Source of the DNA: a virus | Virus record (IMG/VR): IMGVR_UViG_3300047548_000539 | Span: 1 to 43,316 of that record | Length of the DNA: 43,316 nucleotides | Direction: 5' to 3' (one strand) | Shown here: positions 1 to 4,611 of the stretch, piece by piece | How positions within the stretch are numbered: position 1 is the stretch's first letter | Layout: every line of letters starts with the position of its first letter | Notes under the pieces: generated by a model | The model's database searches: none | Told to the model about the DNA's origin: nothing | What the model saw: the letters and a program-made list of their open reading frames with translations, nothing else | Position numbers and translations under genes: made by a program

Positions 1-19
1 CAAATCTCGTACTCAATCG
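1..19. repeat. Terminal direct repeat, copy 1 (contig overlap)
   Basis: The first 19 bases match the last 19 bases (43298-43316) with one difference, at base 6 (c here, a at 43303). A reading frame on the minus strand continues in frame from one copy into the other. This is what a circular or circularly permuted genome gives when it is assembled linearly. A short true terminal repeat is less likely, because the site lies inside a gene. Confidence 0.75.
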
Positions 20-128
20 GTACGCCTATCGTGACACGAACATAACTAATAAATTCTCGCCCCGTCACGGAATCCCCGCACCTATCGCACCAGTGTTGCG
101 GCACACTACCAGAATAATCCCTACCCAT
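1..128 (-). CDS. Cys-rich small protein, N-terminal part (gene crosses the window ends)
   Basis: The start is ATG at 128 behind a GGGGG motif and the frame is open to base 1. If the ends are joined at the 19-base overlap it continues in frame at 43314-43192 and gives about 77 residues. Cysteine pairs CDRC (near residue 14) and CCVPC (near residue 43) suggest a treble-clef or zinc-ribbon fold. Residue 41 reads Glu in this copy and Asp in the other. The function is unknown. It lies in the series of tiny leftward genes, 11 bases after the preceding stop codon. Confidence 0.7.
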   Translation of the reverse strand, partial: MGRDYSGSVPQHWCDRCGDSVTGREFISYVRVTIGVPIEYEI

Positions 129-139
129 AACCTTACCCC

Positions 140-295
140 CTACTCAAAACTAGCGACACGGGTAACATTCCCCGCCCGATATTCTGGCGTGACACTATCA
201 CACACGCCACACAACCAAACCTTACTATCCCCGTAACGCCTAGCAAACAAACCGCCACCCGTCACCCGCTTATCGCATTCAAAACATTCAAACAT
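140..295 (-). CDS. Zinc-ribbon-like microprotein, 51 aa
   Basis: The start at 295 is chosen because GGGGG lies 4 bases before the ATG. A longer upstream extension of the frame would cover the neighbouring gene and is discarded. Two CxxC pairs (CFEC near residue 4 and CGVC near residue 30) are spaced as in a zinc ribbon. The start overlaps the stop of the 288-509 gene by 8 bases, implying translational coupling. The function is unknown; it may be an RNA-, DNA- or protein-binding adaptor. Confidence 0.7.
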   Translation of the reverse strand: MFECFECDKRVTGGGLFARRYGDSKVWLCGVCDSVTPEYRAGNVTRVASFE

Positions 296-509
296 TATGC
301 CCCCAAGCGATAGTCTGATTAGCCGCAATAGCCGCCAAACAATCGTTGTAACCTTCACCCCGAACAATAGTTTCATAATCGCCAGTATCGCGGCGGAATC
401 GGTACGCGGCAAACAAATCATCATCCCCATAATATTCACCCGCCACAAACCAAACCGTGTCACCTATCATACTGATACTCTCAATAACAACCCCGTCAAA
501 TTGTTCCAT
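288..509 (-). CDS. Hypothetical protein, 73 aa
   Basis: This is an acidic small protein with several aromatic beta-strand-like stretches and no recognised motif. ATG at 509 overlaps the preceding TAA as TAATG and follows GGGGG at 6 bases. It is part of the coupled leftward series. The function is unknown. Confidence 0.7.
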   Translation of the reverse strand: MEQFDGVVIESISMIGDTVWFVAGEYYGDDDLFAAYRFRRDTGDYETIVRGEGYNDCLAAIAANQTIAWGHNV

Positions 510-649
510 TAGTTACCCCCTTCATTATCATCATCGTTAGGATATTCCAATTCCTGTTCCGCCATAGCCCGTTCCCGTTCCGCCATAGCCCGTTCAAACA
601 TTAAATTAAACAACGCCCTACCCTGTTGTTCGCTCATTTCCCATTCCAT
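509..649 (-). CDS. Hypothetical helical microprotein, 46 aa, with internal repeat
   Basis: The ATG at 649 lies 4 bases after GGGGG. The centre contains an in-tandem repeat of the heptapeptide ERAMAE(R/Q), encoded by a 21-base direct repeat near 553-594, and is predicted to be one charged helix. The C-terminus EGGN is encoded by the ribosome-binding site of the next gene. The stop TAA and next ATG overlap at 509. No family was recognised. Confidence 0.65.
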   Translation of the reverse strand: MEWEMSEQQGRALFNLMFERAMAERERAMAEQELEYPNDDDNEGGN

Positions 650-657
650 TATTCCCC

Positions 658-801
658 CTAATTATCCTTACCGTCACTCCACAAACCACAATCCCCGCAA
701 CGATAATCCCTAACAACACTACTCCAAACCAATTCATCACTATCACAAAACGCGCAACGATTAGTTACTGTTTCACAACAATCACAAACAACCGTATCCA
801 T
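658..801 (-). CDS. Six-plus-cysteine zinc-ribbon microprotein, 47 aa
   Basis: Translation from ATG at 801 (GGGGG upstream) gives a protein with CDCC, CAFC and CGDC clusters in 47 residues, enough to bind two metal ions. It is clearly related to the first half of the 42308-42583 product. The two share the pattern VVCxCC, TNRCxxC, SDEL.W and C.DCG.W. This is a paralogous pair within one phage. The function is unknown; a nucleic-acid- or protein-binding zinc module is the likely class. Confidence 0.7.
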   Translation of the reverse strand: MDTVVCDCCETVTNRCAFCDSDELVWSSVVRDYRCGDCGLWSDGKDN

Positions 802-996
802 TTATATCTCCCCCTTATCTACTCTGACGGGCAACATAAACTTATGCCCCCCGCAACCGTCACAATCCCCCGACACGCCCAAACCGTCACGGACAACAAA
901 CCTAATATCCGCCGCCGATTCAATACAACCGTAGCACCTAAACATAGTTACTGTTTCCCTAATCATAGTTTGATATTCGCTAACCGTCATACTCAT
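802..996 (-). CDS. Hypothetical CxxC protein, 64 aa
   Basis: The start at 996 overlaps the preceding stop as TAATG, with GGGGG 7 bases upstream. An N-terminal helix is followed by CYGC (near residue 21) and CDGCGG (near residue 45), a zinc-ribbon-like arrangement with a beta-rich middle. The next gene begins immediately after the TAA. No specific family was recognised. Confidence 0.7.
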   Translation of the reverse strand: MSMTVSEYQTMIRETVTMFRCYGCIESAADIRFVVRDGLGVSGDCDGCGGHKFMLPVRVDKGEI

Positions 997-1235
997 TACT
1001 GTTCCCCCTTCAATCCTTCACACAACAATTCAATCATCCCTAACCTAGTCTGCCGCAATTCTGGCAAACTTACCCCCGACAACGCGCCTTCACGGTAATC
1101 GTGTAGCAAACAATCAAACGCCGCCGCAATATCATCCGCCGCGTTAGAATCTCCCGCCCGCGCCGCCGCCACACAATCGGCAACACTATCCCATCTATCG
1201 GGCAAATAATATTCCGCCCATTCCGCGCCACTCAT
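996..1235 (-). CDS. Hypothetical alpha-helical protein, 79 aa
   Basis: This is a mostly helical acidic protein with an Ala-rich middle and no metal-binding pairs. ATG at 1235 sits 7 bases after GGGGG and overlaps the upstream stop by 4 bases (ATGA). Its own TAA overlaps the ATG of the 802-996 gene. The function is unknown. Confidence 0.7.
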   Translation of the reverse strand: MSGAEWAEYYLPDRWDSVADCVAAARAGDSNAADDIAAAFDCLLHDYREGALSGVSLPELRQTRLGMIELLCEGLKGEQ

Positions 1236-1423
1236 TCCATTCCCCCTTCCGATTCAAGATAATCGTCATAATCCGCCGCTGCGCAACGGTAAGCAACATA
1301 ATCACACTTGAACAGAATATCAGCGGGATACAGTGTCACGCCCCCAATACTGTAAGTGCCATAACAATCATTCAACATATCGTCAAACCTATCGTTCCGT
1401 TCACGGTTACTCAAATTGTCCAT
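1232..1423 (-). CDS. Hypothetical acidic protein, 63 aa
   Basis: ATG at 1423 is preferred over a GTG one codon upstream because it lies 6 bases from GGGGG and overlaps the preceding stop as TGATG. The protein is acidic and rich in Tyr and Asp, with three isolated cysteines. The C-terminal EGGME is encoded by the ribosome-binding site of the following gene. No family was recognised. Confidence 0.65.
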   Translation of the reverse strand: MDNLSNRERNDRFDDMLNDCYGTYSIGGVTLYPADILFKCDYVAYRCAAADYDDYLESEGGME

Positions 1424-1614
1424 CACAATCCCCCTTCAATCGTTGATTCCATACTGGCAACATAATCGGCACTAAACCCGCCCCGCACCCGTTCCACAAT
1501 CCATCCGCGCGGATAATCACTATCACAATAGTAATCCCCCCATCCGCCCGCAATCGTATCCATAGCGTACACGGTAGCCGCCGCGCCGCACCTAGCACAA
1601 ACCCGTTCACTCAT
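1423..1614 (-). CDS. Hypothetical CxxC protein, 63 aa
   Basis: The N-terminus carries CARCG (residues 6-10) and a further Cys near residue 30, a possible half zinc ribbon. The start at 1614 overlaps the upstream stop by 4 bases, with GGGGG 7 bases before. The C-terminal IEGGL is the translated ribosome-binding site of the next gene. The function is unknown. Confidence 0.65.
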   Translation of the reverse strand: MSERVCARCGAAATVYAMDTIAGGWGDYYCDSDYPRGWIVERVRGGFSADYVASMESTIEGGL

Positions 1615-1790
1615 TCCGTCACCCCCGTAATCACAACAGTATCCGCCATAATCTTATGCGCCACAATTCGCCGCCCGCTACGGTACTCAACAACCCATCC
1701 GTACCCGCCGCTAGTTTCCCCGACAATCACGCCCGTATCCCCGTACAAATTAGTAACCGTGTCACCCAATTTAGTTTGTTCCGTAATCAT
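1611..1790 (-). CDS. Hypothetical SH3-like beta protein, 59 aa
   Basis: The frame is complete from ATG at 1790 (GGGGG 9 bases upstream) to a TGA that overlaps the next ATG. The sequence alternates hydrophobic and polar residues with G-D-T and G-x-V-V turns, resembling a small KOW or SH3-like beta barrel. That resemblance is only an impression. Both ends couple to neighbours through ATGA overlaps. Confidence 0.65.
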   Translation of the reverse strand: MITEQTKLGDTVTNLYGDTGVIVGETSGGYGWVVEYRSGRRIVAHKIMADTVVITGVTE

Positions 1791-1936
1791 TCTTGCATTC
1801 CCCCTTCAAGAGAATCATTATTTACTGACACATACAACCTAACACACAACCTAACCATTCGCAACCATTCCGCCCCCATCGTAACCAAACCGTTATCAAA
1901 CCCGTAAGGAAACATAGCATAATCATCCACAAACAT
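1787..1936 (-). CDS. Hypothetical protein, 49 aa
   Basis: The frame is open from ATG at 1936 to a TGA overlapping the ATG at 1790. A GGGGG tract lies 12 bases before the start, farther than usual, so the start is less certain. The C-terminal EGGMQE comes from the ribosome-binding site of the following gene, as elsewhere in this series. No motif was recognised. Confidence 0.5.
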   Translation of the reverse strand: MFVDDYAMFPYGFDNGLVTMGAEWLRMVRLCVRLYVSVNNDSLEGGMQE

Positions 1937-1938
1937 TA

Positions 1939-2013
1939 TCACAAACCGCCCCCGAAACCGACAACCCGCGCGGCATAAACCCGCATAACAAAATTAACAA
2001 CCCGCCAAAACAC
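1939..2013 (-). CDS. Possible 24-aa basic peptide
   Basis: A GTG at 2013 overlaps a TAG (TAGTG), 9 bases after GGAGG, and reads 24 codons to a TGA just before the next ATG. The peptide is basic and hydrophobic. The only support is the continuous stop/start chaining seen in its neighbours. It may be untranslated spacer. Confidence 0.3.
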   Translation of the reverse strand: MFWRVVNFVMRVYAARVVGFGGGL

Positions 2014-2081
2014 TAGCCCCGCCCTCCAAACAAACAACCGTTGTTAAGTAGTGTTGTTATGTTGTAATAACTAATAATCAT
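2013..2081 (-). CDS. Possible 22-aa peptide in AT-rich island
   Basis: ATG at 2081 follows a run of seven G by 7 bases and reads 22 codons to TAG. The start codon lies in the loop of a perfect 7-bp hairpin (2072-2088). It could be a leader peptide or merely an accidental frame in an AT-rich regulatory stretch. Confidence 0.3.
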   Translation of the reverse strand: MIISYYNITTLLNNGCLFGGRG

Positions 2082-2088
2082 ATTATTA
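2033..2088. repeat. AT-rich island with two palindromes
   Basis: Two perfect inverted repeats lie in a short AT-rich stretch inside otherwise C/A-rich sequence. The first is AACAAC-C-GTTGTT at 2033-2045. The second is TAATAAT-CAT-ATTATTA at 2072-2088. They could be an operator, an mRNA hairpin or part of an unwinding element. Confidence 0.5.
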
Positions 2089-2094
2089 CCCCCC

Positions 2095-2238
2095 CTAATC
2101 CAGGACCGCCGCAACAACCGCCGCAAACCACACAATACCAACACAACCCGCCACACTCAAACAATCCACAACAACCCGCCCCCGCCGAGTAAGCGGCAAC
2201 CGTTCCCCCTTCACCGTAATCGTTCCGTACCCGTTCAC
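2095..2238 (-). CDS. Single-pass membrane microprotein, 47 aa
   Basis: A GTG at 2238 overlaps the preceding TGA (GTGA). The N-terminal half is basic and polar. Residues 28-46 are a continuous hydrophobic stretch of Val, Ala, Ile and Gly, predicted to span the membrane with a short C-terminal end. It is unlikely to be the main holin because it is far from the lysis genes. It could be an early host-membrane effector; the role is not known. Confidence 0.55.
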   Translation of the reverse strand: MNGYGTITVKGERLPLTRRGRVVVDCLSVAGCVGIVWFAAVVAAVLD

Positions 2239-2363
2239 GATACCTTACCCTTCACCTTATCCGCCGCCCGCCGTTCATCCCGCCGCTTCAAATCCGCAAC
2301 CTTCCGACCATACTCACGCAACCGATACAACGCCGCCCGATTCTCACTGTAACGCTTACCCAT
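2235..2363 (-). CDS. Highly basic microprotein, 42 aa
   Basis: This is an Arg/Lys-rich helical peptide (about 16 basic residues in 42), consistent with nucleic-acid or ribosome binding. The start ATG at 2363 overlaps the preceding TAA, and GGGGG lies just upstream. The stop TGA overlaps the GTG of the membrane microprotein. No family was recognised. Confidence 0.6.
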   Translation of the reverse strand: MGKRYSENRAALYRLREYGRKVADLKRRDERRAADKVKGKVS

Positions 2364-2488
2364 TACGCCCCCCGATTCTCAAACAACCCGCACAATCCAC
2401 ACGCCCGCAACGATTCCCCCGACACAATCCACAACACGGGGACACGGCAACGACACGCGGCAGACAACCTAACAACCCGACTAGTCAT
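2363..2488 (-). CDS. CxxC microprotein, 41 aa
   Basis: ATG at 2488 overlaps the upstream TAA. The protein has a CRC pair near residue 12 and a CGLC pair near residue 30, as in the other zinc-ribbon-like products here. It is coupled on both sides by TAATG overlaps. The function is unknown. Confidence 0.55.
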   Translation of the reverse strand: MTSRVVRLSAACRCRVPVLWIVSGESLRACGLCGLFENRGA

Positions 2489-2778
2489 TACTGCCCACCA
2501 TTCTCACGGTACTCACGAACATACGCGGGAACATTCCGCGCCGCAAATTCATACGCCGCTTGAATCGCGCGGATACGGTTGAACAATCCGCGCGTGTTGT
2601 CGGGTTCCGACAATTGGTGAACAATCGCCCCCGCCGCGTTGTAAACAACAACATAAGAGAGAGTCCACGCGATAGCCGTGCCGATAGTTTCGCCGTCGTT
2701 TAGTGCGCCGCATACACGCCCCGCGCGTGTGGCATTCTCACACGCCGCCGCAAATTGCCGTTTAGTGATTCGTTCCAT
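2488..2778 (-). CDS. Hypothetical helical protein, 96 aa
   Basis: This is one of the larger proteins of the left segment. It starts at ATG 2778 with GGGG about 6 bases upstream. Helices flank a central beta stretch, and there are no cysteine pairs. It begins after a 100-base non-coding structured stretch (2779-2882), so it may start a new translational unit. No family was recognised. Confidence 0.75.
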   Translation of the reverse strand: MERITKRQFAAACENATRAGRVCGALNDGETIGTAIAWTLSYVVVYNAAGAIVHQLSEPDNTRGLFNRIRAIQAAYEFAARNVPAYVREYRENGGQ

Positions 2779-2823
2779 TGTGTATCCCCTTACTCTGTAC
2801 CGTAACCCGTTGTCACGATATCG

Positions 2824-2872
2824 CCCCGCCCTACGGTGTCGAACCGTAGCCGCCCCCCAATCGGTGACGGGG
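2824..2872 (-). other. tRNA-like hairpin lacking D and anticodon arms
   Basis: Between two genes (2779-2882, about 100 bases without a credible frame) the minus strand has a 7-bp outer stem, CCCCGTC with GGCGGGG (one G-T pair). It encloses a 6-bp stem CTACGG/CCGTAG around the loop TTCGACA, which has the T-loop consensus TTCRANN. The 16 bases between the stems are too short for D and anticodon arms. It may be a tRNA-like element, a relic, or an attachment-site remnant. It is not callable as a tRNA. Confidence 0.4.
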
Positions 2873-2882
2873 AATCCCCTAC

Positions 2883-3050
2883 CTAATCCACAACCCGCTC
2901 AACAATCACAAACCATTCCGCCCAATCGCTACCGTGATAAATCACCGCCGCCGTAATCGCGCCCGCCCGTGTCGTGTGCCAAGCACCGCGCCACCGTTCC
3001 CCGTCATCCCCTACGCGGCGTGCCGCTATCGCGTACAGTGTCACGCCCAT
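2883..3050 (-). CDS. Hypothetical protein, 55 aa
   Basis: ATG at 3050 is chosen because it overlaps the previous stop (TGATG) and follows GGGGG by 4 bases. A longer frame to 3104 would run through the neighbouring gene. The product is beta-alpha with many aromatic residues and no cysteines. The function is unknown. Confidence 0.6.
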   Translation of the reverse strand: MGVTLYAIAARRVGDDGERWRGAWHTTRAGAITAAVIYHGSDWAEWFVIVERVVD

Positions 3051-3190
3051 CACTCCCCCTTCACTGTAAATTCTGTAATTGACCCATCGGCTAGGTAATC
3101 CCAAGCCGCCGCCATAACCGCCGCCATATGTTCGCGCGGCATTGTGTAGGTAATTCGCTTACCGTCGCGCGTGTAGATTATCGTGAACAT
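3050..3190 (-). CDS. Hypothetical protein, 46 aa
   Basis: The frame from ATG at 3190 to a TGA overlapping the next ATG encodes a beta hairpin followed by an Ala/Met-rich helix. It starts 3 bases upstream-strand from the end of the 3194-3463 gene. The ribosome-binding site is weak, so translation probably depends on coupling. No family was recognised. Confidence 0.55.
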   Translation of the reverse strand: MFTIIYTRDGKRITYTMPREHMAAVMAAAWDYLADGSITEFTVKGE

Positions 3191-3193
3191 TCC

Positions 3194-3463
3194 CTAACGC
3201 CCTTCGTTCTCGATTCGCGCGGCGCGGCAATCTAACCCGCCGCGTTCCGCTTCCGTGTGCCAATCACTGCCGCAGTAGTCGCACTCGAAATAATCCGCTT
3301 CGCGCATATAATCCACGGTGCGGGCGTGATAACCGTTCCGCGTAAGCGATTCGATTTCGTTGAGTACCGCTTCAAATGCGGCGGCGTTGTTGGCGTTGCG
3401 CGTTTGCGCGGCTAACGCTTCAAGTGTTAGTGCTAGTGTTTCGCGGCGTCGTTCCGTGTTCAC
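3194..3463 (-). CDS. First gene of the leftward arm, CxxC protein, 89 aa
   Basis: GTG at 3463 lies about 9 bases after AAGGAG, the only near-canonical ribosome-binding site in this end of the arm. The N-terminal 50 residues are helical and charged. CDYC near residue 60 and a later Cys give a partial zinc-knuckle pattern. It is the promoter-proximal gene, so it is expected to be expressed earliest. The function is unknown. Confidence 0.75.
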   Translation of the reverse strand: MNTERRRETLALTLEALAAQTRNANNAAAFEAVLNEIESLTRNGYHARTVDYMREADYFECDYCGSDWHTEAERGGLDCRAARIENEGR

Positions 3464-3503
3464 TGGTTCACTCTCCTTATGTTGTGTGATGTTGGCATAT
3501 TTA

Positions 3504-3512
3504 GTTATAACA
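3504..3512 (-). promoter_or_regulatory. Candidate leftward promoter (extended -10)
   Basis: The minus strand reads TG-T-TATAAC, which predicts a start of transcription near 3497 and a 33-34-base leader for the first leftward gene. There is no good -35 hexamer at 16-18 bases. It matches the extended -10 pattern repeated elsewhere, except for its last base. Confidence 0.4.
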
Positions 3513-3522
3513 ACAACCTAGC

Positions 3523-3687
3523 ACCGATACGCGGCGCACGCAACACAAAACGGGCAATATTTGATAACGAAATTGTTACACAAATACGCTTGACAATTGG
3601 CGCGGCATAGTGTAGGCGCGTGAACCGATACGCGGCGGCGGCGGAACATAGCACACACTTACGCGCGACACGCCGTAGTTTGATAAC
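3523..3687. repeat. Interleaved direct repeats (iteron- or operator-like)
   Basis: ACCGATACGCGGCG occurs exactly at 3523-3536 and 3624-3637. TTTGATAAC occurs at 3560-3568 and 3679-3687, each followed by related AACGAAA or GTAACGAAA words. The spacing between copies is 101 and 119 bases. Such repeats in a non-coding control region suggest binding sites for an initiator or regulator. Confidence 0.5.
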
Positions 3688-3925
3688 AATTTGGTAACGA
3701 AAAACGCGGCGCGAGAATGCCCTCTAACGCGCTAACGCGAGTAGGTTGGGGTGATTGTATGCCAGAGAATTACACGCGCTTACGCGGGCATATAGCGCGT
3801 ATCAGAGATTTCTGACATAACAACAAACGCGCGGCGATACTCAACGGCAATATTATACATAATATATTCATTTAGGCGCGTTACCGTTTCATAGGATACA
3901 CACAGCAAACACACAGGCGCGGCAA

Positions 3926-3941
3926 TCGAACAAATGTTCGA
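3926..3941. promoter_or_regulatory. SOS (LexA) box 1
   Basis: TCGAACAAATGTTCGA has perfect 7-base arms around AA. It fits the actinobacterial/Gram-positive LexA site TCGAAC-N4-GTTCGA. It is the first of three such boxes and the farthest from the terminase promoter. Confidence 0.8.
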
Positions 3942-3972
3942 CACACGGCGGCAGAATCGTCGCACCTATGTT

Positions 3973-3988
3973 CCGAACAAATGTTCGA
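3973..3988. promoter_or_regulatory. SOS (LexA) box 2
   Basis: CCGAACAAATGTTCGA differs from box 1 at the first base only. It is followed at once by a further half site, TTCGAAC (3985-3991... overlapping the right arm), so a second LexA dimer might load nearby. Centre-to-centre distance to box 1 is 47 bases. Confidence 0.8.
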
Positions 3989-4006
3989 ACAAACATCACG
4001 GATTAT

Positions 4007-4022
4007 TCGAACAAATGTTCGA
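4007..4022. promoter_or_regulatory. SOS (LexA) box 3
   Basis: TCGAACAAATGTTCGA is again a perfect palindrome with AA centre, and it extends one more base each way (4006-4023). Its centre is 34 bases from box 2 and about 70 bases upstream of the terminase -10 element. The host LexA repressor is the expected ligand. Confidence 0.8.
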
Positions 4023-4078
4023 AAGCGTGGCGTGGCACTATCGCATATTTTTTTCTATGGTTTTGTGTTTGTGGCCTC

Positions 4079-4087
4079 TGGTATGAT
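4079..4087 (+). promoter_or_regulatory. Late-arm promoter (extended -10) before terminase
   Basis: TG-G-TATGAT predicts transcription start near 4094, only about 11 bases before the GTG of the small terminase gene. No clear -35 element lies 17 bases upstream. The three SOS boxes lie 57-160 bases upstream and could modulate it. Confidence 0.55.
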
Positions 4088-4104
4088 TTGTGTGGAGGTG
4101 TGTT

Positions 4105-4611
4105 GTGTCTGATTTGGATTTTGTTGACCGTGTGTTGTTGCGGGAGTATGGTCGTAAGTCGCCTAAGGAACTTGAGGCGTTGACGGGTGTGCCTGCGGTT
4201 GAGGTGGCGCAACGGTTGGAGAGGTTGTTGGGGGAGAGGGATTTTTTGGGGGAGGATGCGGCGATTCGTGTGTTGTTGCATCGGTTGGATTTGATGGTGG
4301 CTGAGGTTGAGTCGCGGTTGTCTGGTGTGTCTGATAGGAATGTGGGTGCTGTGGTGAATGCTGCGGCTGGTGCGATTGGTCGGCAGTTGCGGGTGTTGCA
4401 GGATTTGAGGGATAGGTCGCGGGTGGATTTGGAGAGGGTGCAGGCTGTGTATGCGGCTGAGTTGGTGCGGATTGTTGAGTTGTCGTTTGAGCGTTTGTTG
4501 GGGCGGTTGGAGGAGAGGTTTCCTGAGGTGTCGGCTGATGAGTTGCGGTCTGAGTTTGAGTCTGTGATTTTGGCGGTGGCTGCTGAGGTGGATGAGGGTT
4601 CTGGTGTTTAG
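4105..4611 (+). CDS. terS: Terminase small subunit (probable)
   Basis: This is a 168-residue helical protein encoded directly upstream of the large terminase gene, the usual place for the DNA-recognition subunit that starts genome packaging. Residues 10-35 look like a helix-turn-helix (KSPKELEALTG..AVEVAQRL). The rest is long amphipathic helices suited to ring oligomerisation. GTG at 4105 lies 6 bases after GGAGG. The assignment is mainly from position and architecture, because small terminases diverge strongly. Confidence 0.7.
   Translation: MSDLDFVDRVLLREYGRKSPKELEALTGVPAVEVAQRLERLLGERDFLGEDAAIRVLLHRLDLMVAEVESRLSGVSDRNVGAVVNAAAGAIGRQLRVLQDLRDRSRVDLERVQAVYAAELVRIVELSFERLLGRLEERFPEVSADELRSEFESVILAVAAEVDEGSGV

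Larger units (their letters stand above)
3464..4104. promoter_or_regulatory. Divergent control region between the two arms (641 bp)
   Basis: No convincing gene lies here. The region separates the leftward small-gene arm from the rightward late arm. It contains direct repeats (3523-3687), a TTGACA at 3590-3595, an AT-rich patch at 3849-3870, three LexA-type boxes (3926-4022) and extended -10 promoters pointing out both ways. It is the natural candidate for the transcription switch and possibly the replication origin, because coding-strand base skew changes sign here. Confidence 0.7.

Noticed and set aside
1-19. True short direct terminal repeats or cohesive ends
   Set aside because: The repeat lies within a reading frame that runs through the joined ends, and it contains a mismatch. 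A circular contig overlap explains it better.
553-594. CRISPR-like or satellite repeat from the ERAMAE repeat
   Set aside because: It is a single coding duplication of 21 bases within a 46-residue gene, with no spacers. No CRISPR array was found anywhere.
2824-2872. A complete tRNA on the minus strand
   Set aside because: A T-arm and an acceptor-like stem exist, but only 16 bases separate them, so D and anticodon arms are missing. It is reported only as a tRNA-like element.
3759-3815. 18-codon plus-strand frame after GGGGTG
   Set aside because: It is too short, and the only support is a weak G-rich stretch. It is left as part of the control region.
3780-3965. 61-codon minus-strand frame in the control region
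   Set aside because: It has no start signal, its first codons lie over SOS box 1, and it does not join the coupled gene series.
3464-4104. Lysogeny module (integrase, excisionase, repressor, attP)
   Set aside because: No integrase, recombinase or CI-like repressor was recognised on either strand. The SOS boxes alone are not proof of lysogeny.
3968-4183. 71-codon plus-strand frame over the SOS boxes
   Set aside because: It overlaps the regulatory array and the start of the small terminase gene, has no ribosome-binding site, and is rich in Cys, Trp and Leu by base bias only.
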